From: Nicotiana tabacum
Taxonomy: Eukaryota; Streptophyta; Magnoliopsida; Solanales; Solanaceae
Reading direction: 5' to 3'
NCBI RefSeq assembly: GCF_000715075.1
Contig: NC_134101.1
Coordinates: 138,956,237-139,020,236, forward strand
Length of the DNA: 64,000 nucleotides
Below the pieces are notes generated by a model, which was not told the origin of the DNA, searched no databases, and was given only the letters and a program-made list of their open reading frames with translations. A program made the position numbers and the translations under genes. Positions 34,901 to 46,148 of the stretch are shown here, in pieces. Each line of letters starts with the position of its first letter. Position 1 is the first letter of the stretch.

Positions 34901-36686
34901 AGTCTAGGTGTAAGCATTGCGCGGGGTCCTTGAGACCCTTAGGGAACTTTAATGCACCTAGACCTTGATTTTTCTATGGAAATGAGGTTTGAAAGACCAT
35001 TGGAGGCTTTGGGAAACTTGGGCCTGATTGCAGGCTCCCTATAGAATAGGTTTTTAGTTTTCTATTTCATTTATGTATTTCATTTGTTGGCCTGTAATAT
35101 TTTGTAAATAGATATTCGGGGTAATTTAGTAAAAGGGGTGGGTAGATGAATACTTTGTGGAGTAATATGGGTAGAAATCCTACTCTTAGGATTTTACTTT
35201 CCAATATGCCTGCTTTACTCAATAGAAATCATGTTCATAGGGTGTGATTCTTGTTGAATCTAATTTCATTTTGCATAATAGACATCATGTCTAGAGGCTT
35301 TCACTTTTAATGTCATTTGCATCAGATATAAACCATGTTCATAAATCCTGCATTTTTCATGTCAGAAACCTGTTTCCAGGTTCTAGGCTATCATGTTTTA
35401 AATCAATTCAAGTATAGATACCATGCCTAGAGGACATAATTCCGATTCAATAAGTTACTGCAAATAGCCTAAAACCAGTAACATGCCTAGATACCACGCC
35501 TATAGGGACTTCTACTCACAATTATGTCTGATAATCTAATTAGCCTAATGAGTCGATTTTATCTCACCTAGTTTACTTCTTAAAACTGGCCTTGTCAAGC
35601 GATAACTCTCTAAAACATAATTACTTTAATCCCGTTAGATATTCTGCCTATAGGTATTGAAAGGTTCTATTTCGAAAACTTGTCTGTTTCTGCATTAACA
35701 TAGACACAGTTCTGCATATAGACAAGCGTTAGGGCATTTTCAAAACTTGCATTTCTCTGAAGCTATTTCTGTCACTCGGCGTCTCTGAATTCTAATAAGC
35801 TTTTAAAGAGGAGGTTATAGGCAGCTAATAATGTTATGACTTCTGTATCTGAAAGTGGCTTATTTCTGCATAATCACTTAGAAATCCTGCTTTAGGACTT
35901 TGATTACTAAAGACCTTACTTATGGTTGAGTCGTGCTGCATGTATTCTTGTTTGCGGAGGAAACTATGAGCCTTTTACTTCCTCTCATTATGTGAAAGTC
36001 CTAGATGCTTTTTGGCTGTCGCCTTAGAGTTTTGCCTTTAAAACCTTAAGGGTACGTCTAGAATTATCTATAGGTAGAGGTTCCAACTCCATCTGGGACT
36101 ATTAAGAAGGGAGGGGTAGCAGCACGCAATAGGAATCAATGACCAAACACTCGCTTTGCATGACTAATAGGGGGATGGGAAGGGTAGACATGGGATATGA
36201 TGTCTACGTGTTAATGTCACGTGTTGCCCCTCATTGAGAAGAGTTTACCGGAGATTGCGTGGGGTGATCCTATAGGATAAACAACCTAGGACCCCTTTTT
36301 ACCCCAAATCCTCTCCTTATTTAAAACTTTGTTTGTATAATTTGTTCAAACCTTTATTTCATTACTTGACTTTTTAAATGAGCTTTACAACTTACTTGTT
36401 TATATGGACTAATTTGTAAATATAAGTTCGATCAGGACCCACAGTTGTGGACCAAAAGGGATGCCTAACACCTTCCCCTTGAGGTTATTTCGAGTCCTTA
36501 CCCTAATCTCTGGTAATGCAAACCAACCCGAGAGTTAATTGCTCTAGGTGCCGTAACGCACCATAATCTGTTAGGTGGCGACTCTTCAAATACCCAATTC
36601 CATAAAGGAAATGAGTCATTGCACCCCCATGAATGTCGAAACTCAGACCTCACATCCGCGAGGATGGAAAAAAAGGGGGCGCAACA
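31978..36686 (+). mobile_element. 5' LTR of element 4 (Tat lineage, 4.7 kb)
   Basis: TGTTGATACCC at the start, GGGGGCGCAACA at the end, then the PBS. It matches 47788-49957 over 31978-32707 and 33671 to about 35118. No coding is supported: the open frames at 32586-32929 lie in a block missing from the 3' LTR. Near the end, TGGCGACTCT (36576-36585) repeats the first ten bases of the PBS. Very long LTRs and this PBS type are typical of Tat/Ogre elements. Confidence 0.9.
36576..36585 (+). other. PBS-like 10-mer inside the element 4 LTR
   Basis: TGGCGACTCT, identical to the first ten bases of the PBS 114 bp downstream. The same 10-mer is in the LTRs of elements 5 and 6 (minus strand, 50048-50057 and 61447-61456). 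Confidence 0.6.
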
Positions 36687-36689
36687 GCA

Positions 36690-36707
36690 TGGCGACTCTG
36701 CTGGGGA
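36690..36707 (+). promoter_or_regulatory. Primer binding site, element 4
   Basis: TGGCGACTCTGCTGGGGA, three bases after the LTR end. The complement ends in CCA as a tRNA would; I recall tRNA-Arg as the primer of Tat/Ogre elements. Identification of the tRNA is from memory. Confidence 0.75.
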
Positions 36708-37410
36708 TATCTTTAGGCTCTTACCATAACGAACTTGTTTTTACAAATTAGTCCAAGCATGCTTATCCCATACCCTGCTCCCTTATCTAGATTTAATTGT
36801 CTATTTTGTTTTTTTTCAAGCGTTTATGATTCCTTTATTACCCTGAAAACTGAATTGTCTCTTTGTTTTCCTTTTTATGTTACTGTCTTTTCAATTATTT
36901 AAATGTTGTATTTATTTTTTCCTATGTGAAAATACTTGCCTACATGTTATTAATTGCTGCATAAATCATGATCCACATCATATTCCACTCGTGCATCTCA
37001 AATCCTATAGCAATACTTTAATGAGTGGTTGCGCTCATCCTATTTGTTACTCTTAAATTCGGAAAGGCTTATTTGCGGTAAAACCAGTCGATCAATGGTC
37101 CAGTCGACAGTTGCATGCCTTTCCCCTCAAGTTGTTCGCTTGAGGGTACCAGTCTAAAACCCCATAGAAACCTTACTCTATTTAAATTGTGCATGCATTA
37201 TGGTCAGACCTAGTTGGATCAATTATGTTGTTCACATAATGATCCTTTAAGATAAGCCTTATCCAAAGTCCATCGGGTTTTCCATAATCCCAACGGACGC
37301 AACCAGGTTCTGTGCATTAATTTGGAGAACTAAATGTCAATATGTTGATCATAAATGTATAAATAGTCGAGCCTGGTGGGGGTAAGGCCTAACCCTTTTG
37401 TTTTGCAGAA
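36708..37410 (+). other. Leader of element 4
   Basis: Untranslated leader between PBS and the first open frame. T-rich at the start, with a small inverted repeat TCGA...TCGA near 37089-37107. Nothing else recognised. Confidence 0.5.
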
Positions 37411-37719
37411 ATGAGGAACGAGGTCCCCAGGTTCGGTATGGTTAGCACACCCTCACTCTTGCTAGACTGGTGGAGGAGTCTTCCATCAGATGACCAAATC
37501 AATGAATGGAAAGAGAGGGCCACCAAATCTAGCGAAAAGTTGGAATATCTGGAATACAGCCTGTTGGAATTAGAAGGAAAAGTGAGGAAGAGAGTCACCG
37601 ACTGCCAGAACACTGAGGGAAACGAAGGAGAACATTTGGCAAAGGCATTTTTACACGAACTGGAGGATTTGATCAACAAGAACATTCAATCTGGGGAAGG
37701 TCCTTCTAGGACGAAATAG
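37411..37719 (+). CDS. Element 4: small ORF upstream of gag, unknown function
   Basis: 102 residues from ATG at 37411 to TAG at 37717-37719, with no stop inside. The protein starts MRNEVPRFGM, has LLLDWWRSLPSDDQINEWKE and then a charged, leucine-rich helix-prone stretch (residues 35-95), possibly a coiled coil. There is no signal peptide or catalytic motif. Ogre elements are known to carry an extra ORF before gag, and this could be the remnant or relative of it; equally it could be the N-terminal part of a longer gag. It survives open while everything downstream is broken, which may be chance at this length. Confidence 0.5.
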   Translation: MRNEVPRFGMVSTPSLLLDWWRSLPSDDQINEWKERATKSSEKLEYLEYSLLELEGKVRKRVTDCQNTEGNEGEHLAKAFLHELEDLINKNIQSGEGPSRTK

Positions 37720-38143
37720 GCTAGATTTATTTGTTTTTTCCTAAAATGTAATAAGGCCAAGTGCCAATAGTGACTTATTTTATTATTATCTTAGTGTCGT
37801 TTTAGGATTCGTCTATTTTAATATATTATGAAATGAAGTATTTATTGACATTTAAAGTTCTCCAAATCTATTTGTTGCTAGGCCTACCTCGGGCAAACGA
37901 GGTTCCCAAATTAGGATACGAATTTATATCTCGCATTATGTGTGTTTAAATACTGCAAACATTTCAGGATCCTCGCTAACTTGTTACCTTTTTGTTTTGT
38001 TTATTTATTTATTATTATTATTATTATTCCCATCCACATAGGTTGGTTCATCCATACTGGCCTCATCAGCATATCATATCAGATCTAGAGGCCCTCCACC
38101 TCCTCCTCCTCCAAGCAACACAAAAGGTAGAGGGAAAGCAAAG
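37720..38143 (+). other. Spacer between upstream ORF and gag, element 4
   Basis: AT-rich, with an (ATT)n stretch near 38004-38027. No coding seen until about 38080, where a glycine/proline-rich reading (PPPPPPS) leads into gag. Confidence 0.5.
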
Positions 38144-40167
38144 ATGGACGACTTAAGTGGAATTCGAAAGGAAAACATTGAGAACGCAAAGACCTTCGAT
38201 GGTCGTAGTACTCCGGCCCCGAATGACCTGGTTTTGAGACTTGAACAAAAGATACTAGAACTGCAAGGAGAACTTGAGCAGGTCTGCAATTTGGCTAATT
38301 TGTCACTCACCCTCAATGTCCCTGATATCAACCAACAGAACGCAAAGAACCCAACACCTCCTCAAAACCAACAGCCACAAAACCCTACCATACCAAATCA
38401 ATACGAAACTCCACCTCAAAATGTCAATCCATTACCGATACTAACTCCACCACAACATCAACCAATTCCATACCCACCAACCACCACTTACCACACTCCC
38501 CAAAATACATCACAACTCATTCAAAATCCATAAAACTCACCAATGACCATCAATATACCCAAGTTCCTGGCACCCATCAGAGCAATCCCATATACGTGGA
38601 AACTATACCACATTCTGCCCAGCCAATCTGTTGTGCAACAGAACCCTCCGAAAAGGACCTGCTCATTAAGAACATGGCCGAAGAACTCAAGAATTTAACA
38701 AGCCGAGTTCAAGGTATTGAAGGCGATAGAGGAATAGAAGGTTTGAACTACGAAGATCTGTGTATATAGCCCGATGTGGAACTGCCAGAGGGGTACAAAC
38801 CTCCCAAGTTAGAAATGTTCGATGTTACAGGTGATCCCAGGGTTCACCTAAGGACTTATTGTGATAAGCTGGTAGGGGTTGGAAAAGATGAAAAGATTTG
38901 GATGAAGCTCTTTATGAGGAACCTTACTGGGGATGCATTGTCTTGGTATATCAACCAGAATCACAAGAAATGGTCCATGGCGTCAGATTTCATGGACCGG
39001 TTTAGGTTCAACACAGAAAATGCACCTGATGTCTTCTACATCCAGAATCTCAAGAAGAAGCCCACTAATACTTTCCGCGAATATGCTACTCATTGGAGGT
39101 CGGAAGCCGCCAAGGTCAGGCCCACTTTGGACGAAGAATAGATGAATAAATTCTTCGTCAAAGTACAGGATCCACAATATTATGAGAGACTGATGGTCAT
39201 CGAAAATCACAAATTTTCTGATATCATCAAGCTTGGGGAAAGAATCAAGGAAGGAATCAAGAGTGGGATGGTAACAAATTTTGAGGCGCTGCAAGCCACG
39301 AACAAGGCACTACAATCGGGTGGCATATCGAAAAAGAGAGATATTGGGGCATTAATGGTGGCCCAAGGCCCAAAAACTCCACTCACATATCAAACACTTC
39401 TGCCCACATACCAAGCACCTCCACCCACATACCAAGCATATCCACCCACATACCAAGCATCACCACCTACATATCAACCTTTATCTCCCAGATATTCCCA
39501 ACCAACCGTTGTCCAGCATACCTACGATTCCAAACCATCCCACTTCGAATCACCACCAAATCGTCAAAATTATCCAATACCAAGACCCAATTTTGACCGC
39601 AATCCACCTAGACAATACACCGCCATTGTTGAGCCCATCGACTAGTTGTATGAAAGGTTAAAGGCCACAGGTTATGTCACTCCTATTCCCCCTGTAGCAC
39701 TAGAAAATCCATCTCAATTGGTCAATCTGAATAAAACCTATGCATACCACTCTGGCATGAAGGGGCACACCACTGCTGAGTGCCGAACATTGAAGGATAA
39801 GATTCAGACACTCATTGACAACAAGGTCATACAAGCGAAGGAAGCCACACCTAATGTCCTCAACAATCCCCTCACTGATCATAGAGGTGATGGTGTACAT
39901 GTTATAGAAACAAATGAAGAATGGGACCCCGAAGGGTCAATCGGGCTTATCCGAGAAGGCGATGACTTTAAGGTTGCAGTTACACTTACTCCTATTGTGG
40001 TTCAGACTCAGGAACCTATTGGCGTTGAGGTGACTACATCAGTTCCATTCGAAGTGGAAGTAGCTCCGCCCGCAGCCACCTCCGCTCTATTTGAAGTAGA
40101 AGTTGTCACACCTTTTACTGTGACGGTATCAACCACACCCCCGTTCAACTCAAAGGCAATACCCTAG
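38144..40167 (+). pseudogene. Element 4: gag (Tat type), decayed
   Basis: Pieces in order: N-terminal helix region (MDDLSGIRKENIENAKTF; LRLEQKILELQGELEQ, likely coiled coil), a proline/glutamine/asparagine-rich linker, frameshift at about 38530, then the retrotransposon gag domain (38776-39141: YKPPKLEMFDVTGDP, WMKLFMRNLTGDALSWY). Next come five PTYQ repeats (39385-39480) and a knuckle-like YAYHSGMKGHTTAEC (about 39735-39785), whose first cysteine appears to be tyrosine. Stops lie at 38531, 38768, 39139 and 39643; the last three are TAG, probably from glutamine codons. Gag forms the particle. This copy is not translatable as one protein. Confidence 0.85.
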
Positions 40168-41213
40168 GATATGTCATCGAGGCTCAGCGAAAAGGGAGGA
40201 CTAAGATAGAGAAATCTGACACCGCATAAGGGATGACTAGAATTGGAAGAGTCTATGCACCTGAACACCTAGGAGGTTCAAGCAAAGATGTCGCTGCTAG
40301 ACAACCTGTCATTAAGACTGGACCAAATGACTTGTGGAGGAAAGTACAGGCGAAAGAATATTCTGTTGTTGATCATCTGAACAAAGTCCCTGCTTAGATA
40401 TCTATCCTATCACTATTACAGAATTCAGAGGCACACAAGAACGCCTTGATGAAAGTACTGAGCGAGGCTTATGTACCCAATAATATCACCGGTGGAGAAA
40501 TGGCTAACATGGTTGGTCAAGTGCTGGAGAGCCATAAGATTATATTCCACGAAGATAAGTTGCTGCCCGAAGGTCTGAATCACAATCGAGCATTGCATAT
40601 TACGGTACAATTTGAAGACAAGTTCATTGCCAGGGTCCTCGTTGATGGAGGATCTAGTCTGAATATTTATCCATTGGATACCCTAAAAAAGTTGGACAAA
40701 GGTTTCCATGAAATACGGACCGGAAGCATGAATGTGAAGGCTTTCGATGGGTCCCAGAGGGCCACGATTGGGGAAATCAACTTATGCTTGCAGATGGGAC
40801 CAACTTGGTTCGATGTTAAATTTCGTGTGCTTGACATATTAGCCTCATATAATCTTTTGTTGGGACGCCCATGGATCCATGCTGCTGGAGCCGTACCCTC
40901 CCCACTACATCAAGTCATAAAATTTGAATGGAACCGTCAGGAGGTAATCATTCATGGAGACGGGAGCAATCCCATCTATACTAGTCAAACCATCCCGGCC
41001 ATTAGACATAGAAGGAGGCTAGGAGGGGAAACTTATCATCACATTGAACGGGTCAATGCCGTCGAGAAAGATAAGTGGTGGAGTAACAAAATAGAAAGCA
41101 TACTAGCATGGTCCGGATATGAACCCGGCAAAGGGTTGGGAAAGAACCTCCAGGGTATCACCAAGTCGATACGACTGAAAAATCATGGTACCACCTTTGG
41201 GCTCGGATACTAG
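40168..41213 (+). pseudogene. Element 4: aspartic protease with G-patch
   Basis: Two stops (about 40228 and 40396) precede a 255-residue open stretch from 40446. It has a retropepsin-like motif ARVLVDGGSSLNIYPL (about 40630-40675), the FRVLDILASYNLLLGRPWIH block, and at the end a glycine-patch-like WSGYEPGKGLGKNLQGI (about 41110-41160). G-patches bind nucleic acid in some retroviral proteases, and Tat-type proteases commonly carry one. The protease would cut the gag-pol precursor. Start codon uncertain; the ATG at 40446 is probably internal. Confidence 0.85.
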
Positions 41214-41740
41214 TATACATGGAAGGAGTACAGGGAATGGTCGCCTCCATGGCGTGGACCATATTACCCTCTTGAACAACTGATACCCCGTTTGGAACAG
41301 GCTTTCCATCAGGCAGACACAATATGGGGAACTACTGAATAAGAAGCACTAGCTGGGCTGAAGATCTGTTCTTGGAAGATGAGGATATTGGCTGCAGTGC
41401 CATAATTGAGGAGGAGGAGGAAGAAGGCCTCTTCATTCAGACCGTGGTAAAGGGAGTTGTTCTCAGAAACTGGACCGTCACACCATCCTGAGCCCGCCGA
41501 GTCTCTGGGTAGCTTGACAGAATTTATAGTCGTTCTAGGCATTTTAATTTTTCAGCAATTTTGTTTTAAGATTTCTTTATTTTAAAATAAATGCTCGATC
41601 CACCGAGCCAAGCTTTGTTTGAACAATTTCCTTAGTTTTAATAAAATGTATTTATATTTTATCATTATTCATTACTATTTTTATATTTTTCCCTTCTACA
41701 ATGTTATTATTACTTTTCCTGATGAACCAATAACTGTGAC
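41214..41740 (+). other. AT-rich spacer between protease and RT of element 4, possible intron
   Basis: Coding similarity fades after 41300 (WSPPWRGPYYPLEQLIP, then an acidic EEEEEE run near 41408-41430). 41530-41710 is strongly AT-rich with pyrimidine runs and AG ends (TTTTTCAG at 41548-41555; TTTCCTTAG near 41630), unlike the coding DNA on both sides. Ogre elements are known to have an intron between protease and RT. Donor not identified. Confidence 0.4.
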
Positions 41741-42963
41741 ATGTAATGAGGCAACACAACATGAGAATAGTGATTCAGAGGAAGAAGATGAGATATCCGA
41801 GGAAATTGTCAAGGAGGTTGAGAATTTTGAGAACAAGCCTAAATCCAACTTAGACGAAACAGAAGCAGTAAATTTGGGAGACGCTGAGACTGTCAAAGAG
41901 ACCTACATCAGCATTCATTTTTCACCAACAAAGAAGGAAGAGTACCTCCATTTTCTAAAAGAATATGTGGATATCTTCGCATGGTCGTATGACGATATGA
42001 CCGGTTTGAGCACATCTATAGTAGCTCACAAGTTGCCTACCAATCCTATGTGCCCGCCAGTCAAGTAGAAACTCAGATAATTCAAACCGGACATGAGTTT
42101 GAAAATTAAAGAGGAAGTTACCAAGCAGATCAAAGCCAAGGTTCTCAGGGTGGTTGAGTACCCAATATGGTTATCTAATATTGTGCCAATTCCAAAAAAG
42201 GACGGGAAGGTCCATATGTGTGTTGATTATCTTGATTTAAACAGAGCAAGTCCCAAAGACGATTTCCCACTGCCGAACATACACATCCTGATCGACAACT
42301 GCGCTAAGCATGAACTCCAATCCTTTGTGGATTATTTCGCAGGTTATCACCAGATCTGGATGGATGAGGAAGATGTCGATAAGGCGGCTTTTATTACACC
42401 TTGGGGTGTATACTGTTACAAGATGATGCCATTCGGTCTGAAGAATGCTGGGGCTACCTACATTAGGCCATGACGACCATCTTCCATGATATGATACACA
42501 AAGAAATAGAGGTGTATGTGGATGATGTCATTATCAAATCCAAGAAGGCCGCATATCACATAATAGACTTGAGGAAATTTTTCGACAGGCTCAGGAGGTA
42601 CAATTTGAAGTTGAACCCCGCAAAGTGTGCATTCAGGGTCCCCACAGGAAAGTTATTGGGATTCATCGTCAGTCACCGAGGGATCGAACTAGATCCGACT
42701 AAAGTCAAAGCTATTCAGGAGCTGCCACCTCCTAAAAGAAAGAAGGACGTAATGAGCTTCCTGGGGCGGCTCAACTACATCAGCCAATTCATAGCACAGT
42801 CCACAGTAATATGTGAACCCATCTTCAAGATGCTAAGGAAAGATGCTGAGACAAGTTGGACTGAGGATTGTCAGAAAGCTTTTGACAAGATCAAGGAATA
42901 CCCGTCCACACCGCCAGTTCTGGTCCCACTAGAACCAGGACGACCTTTGCTACTTTATTTATC
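41741..42963 (+). pseudogene. Element 4: reverse transcriptase, two lesions
   Basis: Acidic lead-in (SDSEEEDEISEEIVKEVENFENKP), then EAVNLGDAE, which is the same block at which element 5 pol is cut. RT follows: WSYDDMTGLST, PIPKKDGKVHMCVDYLDLN, FGLKNAGATY and an intact catalytic YVDD at 42515-42526. A stop at 42066-42068 and a one-base loss near 42465 divide it into three frames. Connection and the start of RNase H continue (GFIVSHRGIELDP, SFLGRLNYIS) until a foreign insert at 42964. Confidence 0.9.
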
Positions 42964-43262
42964 TGAGGTAGGTAAAGGATCTGGTTCTGAGGTTTGTTGT
43001 CGCCTGGTATACACACGAAGAACAGGTGGCTGCTCGGATGGTCGATCGAGGGAAACGGGTGACTGAGGAAGAGGTGTTGGAGAACTAACTGGATGTGTGA
43101 CAGTGTAGACCAAAGTATCATCTTCTTCCTTAGAACTGTTATAAACATATGAAGAAAAGAACGGATAATTTTCATGGAATGTGACATCGGCAGACACTAA
43201 GTACCTTTTGAGATCTGGAGAATAAAAAAGAGGAAGTAGAATAAGAAGAAGAAACATATAAG
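42964..43262 (-). mobile_element. Ty1/copia pol fragment inside element 4 RNase H
   Basis: On the minus strand 42955-43257 is open and reads like the integrase/RT linker of Ty1/copia elements: YSPDLKRYLVSADVTFHEN, PFFSS, VYTVTHPVSSPTPLPQSP, then VYTRR and the polar LPTSDK. Gypsy RNase H coding stops at LLLYLS and resumes at VLGQHDE on the plus strand. No copia LTR, PBS or target duplication is visible, so this is a captured piece, not a copia element. It also removes about ten residues of RNase H. Confidence 0.82.
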
Positions 43263-43610
43263 GAATTTCAGAATTGTTGTGTTTTGGGACAACATGATGA
43301 GACAGAAAGAAAGGATCAAGCCATATATTACCTGAGTAAGAAATTCACACCTTATGAAGCACAGTATTCTCTACTTGAACTCACCTGTTGTGCTTTGACC
43401 TGGACAGCCCAGAAATTGAGGCATTATTTCTGTGCATACACTACATACCTCATATCCAGGATGGATCCTCTGAAGTACATATTTCAGAAGCCCATGCCTA
43501 CTAGGAAGTTAGCTAAATGGCAGATACTACTGAGTGAGTTCGACATCGTCTATGTAACTCAAAAGGCAGTCAAGGACAAGCATTGGCAGATCACCTTGCC
43601 GAAAATCTAG
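43263..43610 (+). pseudogene. Element 4: first RNase H, C-terminal part
   Basis: After the copia piece the RT-linked RNase H resumes (QHDETERKDQAIYYLSKKFTPYEAQYSLLELTCCALTW, KLRHYF). It passes into LKYIFQKPMP and LAKWQILLSEFDIVYV. The frame is lost at about 43583 (DKHWQITLPKI) and continues in another frame as MADHLAENL. Element 5 has the same region in one frame (residues about 385-500), showing the break is local. Confidence 0.85.
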
Positions 43611-45451
43611 TGGGAGGAGAATACAAACCCTTGAAAACGTATTTTCCTGATGAAGAAGCATCATTCGTAGGAGAAGACATTACAGAAGCATATGACGGTT
43701 GGAGGATGTTCTTTAACGGAGCCGCAAATTTCAAAGGAGTAGGCATTGGAGCAGTTTTGGTGTTAGAAACGGGTCAGCATTATCCCGTATCTGCTAAACT
43801 CAGATTTCTCTGCACCAACAACATGGCAGAATATGAAGCCTGCATACTAGGGCTCAACATGGCAGTCGACATGAACATTCAGGAGTTGTTAGTGATCGGT
43901 GATTCAGATTTGCTTGTGCACCAGGTGCAAGGAGAATGGGCTACCAAGAATTCCAAGATATTGCCATATCTGCACCATGTGCAGGAATTAAAAAGGAGGT
44001 TCACGAAGATAGAATTCCGACATGTGCCCAAAATTCAGAACGAGTTCGCCGACGTATTAGCCACTTTGTCATCAATGATACAACATCCAGATAAGAACTA
44101 TATTGATCCCATCCCGGTGAGGATCCATAATCAGCCGGCATATTATGCTCATGTCGAGGAAGAAGCCAATGGAAAGTCTTGGTTCCATGACATCAAGGAG
44201 TACCTATCAAAAGGAAAATACCCGAAGCATGCAAATCACATTCAGAAATGCACACTCCGGAGGTTGTCAAATCATTTCTTCCATAACGGAGGGAAGTTGT
44301 ATAGAAGAACTCCGGATTTGGGTTTACTAAGGTATGTCGACACAAAGGAAGCTTCTAAGCTACTTGAGGACCTACATGCTGGGACATGTGGTCCGCATAT
44401 AAATGGTTTCGTTCTAGCCAAGAAGATACTTAGGGCAGGTTACTTTTGGATGACCATGGAGATGGATTGTATTAAGTATATCCGCAAATGCTTTTAATGT
44501 CAAGTACATGCCGACACAATAAAAGTGCCACCAAACGAGCTCAATGCAACAAGCTCACCTTGGCCATTCGTCGCCTGGGGAATGGATGTTATTGATCCAA
44601 TTGAGCCCACGACTTCAAACGGACACCGATTTATTCTGGTAGCCATTGACTACTTCACAAAATGGGTAGAAGCTGCATCTTACAAAGCTGTAACCAAGAA
44701 AGTCGTTGCAGATTTTGTCAAGGATCGTATTATTTGACGATTTGGAGTTCCTGAGTCCATTATTACTGACAACACCGCCAACCTCAATAGTGATCTGATG
44801 AAAGCTATATGTGAAACTTTCAAAATCAAGCACAAGAATTCCACTGCCTACAGACCTCAGATGAATGGAGCCGTAGAATCTGCCAACAAAAACATTAAGA
44901 AGATACTAAGGAAAATGGTAGAGAATCACAAGTAGTGGCATGAAAAGTTACCCTTTGCTCTGTTAGGGTACCACACCACAGTTCGCACGTCAACCGAGGC
45001 AACCCACTACATGCTAGTTTATGGTACCGAGGCGGTCATCCCAGCCGAGGTAGAGATTCCTTCTTTAAAAGTCATGCAGGAAGTTGAACTCAGCGATGCA
45101 GAATGGGTAAGAAGTCGCTATGAACAATTGGCCCTTATCGATGGAAAGAGGATGAACGCAGTATGTCACGGCCAACTCTATCAGAACAGAATGTCCAGAG
45201 CTTTCAACAAAAGGGTCAAACCAAGGCAGTTCACACCAAGATAGCTGGTATTGAAGAAGATTTTTCCACACCAAGATGAAGCCAGAGGGAAATTCTCTCC
45301 CAACTGGCAAGGTCCGTATATGATTCACAGAGTACTAACAGGAGGAGCACTCATACTTGCAGAGATGGATGGAGAGATCTGGCCAAAACCAATCAATTCA
45401 GATGCAGTCAAGAGATATTATGCTTATATTATTTCACATTTTCCTTTCTGA
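43583..45451 (+). pseudogene. Element 4: archaeal-type RNase H and integrase, decayed
   Basis: Second RNase H, typical of Tat elements: WRMFFNGAANFKGVGIGAVL, CTNNMAEYEACILGL, VIGDSDLLVHQVQ, HVPKIQNEFADVLATL. The first catalytic aspartate (FDGAAN in element 5) is asparagine here. Integrase: zinc region (HAGTCGPHINGF, then KCF-stop-CQ), core with GMDVID, ITDNTANLNS and ESANKNIKK (D, D, E present), and the C-terminal KFSPNWQGPYMIHRVL domain. Stops at 44496, 44736, 44935 and 45242. The frame ends at TGA 45449-45451. Confidence 0.9.
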
Positions 45452-45458
45452 TGTAATT

Positions 45459-45527
45459 GAACTATGCTTGACCTGATTCCCGTTTAAGAGGGGATACGTA
45501 GGCAGCCTTATGGGTTCGGTCATATCA
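45459..45527 (+). other. Conserved structured motif, copy 4a (after pol)
   Basis: CTATG (45462-45466) pairs with CGTAG (45497-45501) through one G-U pair and encloses TTGACCTGATT and a CCC/GGG helix. AGCC (45504-45507) pairs with GGTT (45513-45516), followed by CGGTCATA. It starts eight bases after the pol stop. Related copies: 47630-47697, 57785-57843 and 54064-54132. Confidence 0.6.
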
Positions 45528-46148
45528 TAATAAAATTTTCATTTTCCCCAAAATTAGAACTGGGGCAGAATTTTGAGCAGGGTCCTCAAAATTTCGGAGC
45601 AAGTCCAGCCAGCGCCATCACATGCTAGGAAGTCAGTCATTAGTCAAGAACTAAAGTAGAATTTTGAGAAGGATTCTCAAAATTCCGAAGAAGATTCAGC
45701 AAGGTCCGCCATCCGCAAACAGTTAAAAATCATCTACCGAACTGGGGCAGAATTTGAGGAGGACCCTCAAAATTCCAACATAAGAGAGCTGCAATGCCTT
45801 TGAAATGTGTCACAGTCGCTAGTTCATCAAAAGTTACTTGATATATCAATACACTTCCCAAATAATTCCATTTTTTTTATCAATGAATGCATATTTTTCG
45901 AAAATTCTATTTTTCATAATGGTCAGGTCTACCTAGGGGAACTCGAAGGTGGCTTCCAGAGCGGAGCAAAGCAAGGCTGGCAGACGAAACAAGAACCAAC
46001 CTCCCTTCATGAAACTTACGATTTTTCTTTGAACGCATGCACATTTGATGATGCTTTCGTATACAGAGCAGATTCACCATCCATCCGGCCGTTAGACGCT
46101 GAACCTATCCTAGCTAAAATACTCTACCCTTATCTGCTATTTTCTCTT
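45528..46148 (+). other. 3' UTR of element 4, first part, with three hairpins
   Basis: Three copies of a unit with CTGGGGCAGAATTT-like start contain hairpins. At 45568-45593, AATTTTGAG/CTCAAAATT. At 45659-45685, GAATTTTGAGAA/TTCTCAAAATTC, a perfect 12-bp stem. At 45750-45775, GAATTTGAG/CTCAAAATTC with one extra A. Spacing is about 90 bp. The small open frame at 45807-46184 has no family resemblance. Confidence 0.6.

Noticed and set aside
42891..43187. Second protein in the copia fragment
   Set aside because: It is a shifted frame of the same insert; the recognisable copia residues are in the other frame.
45459..45527. tRNA gene, because of GGTTCGGTCA resembling a B box
   Set aside because: No A box, acceptor stem or anticodon arm at proper distance. 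Kept only as a structured motif.
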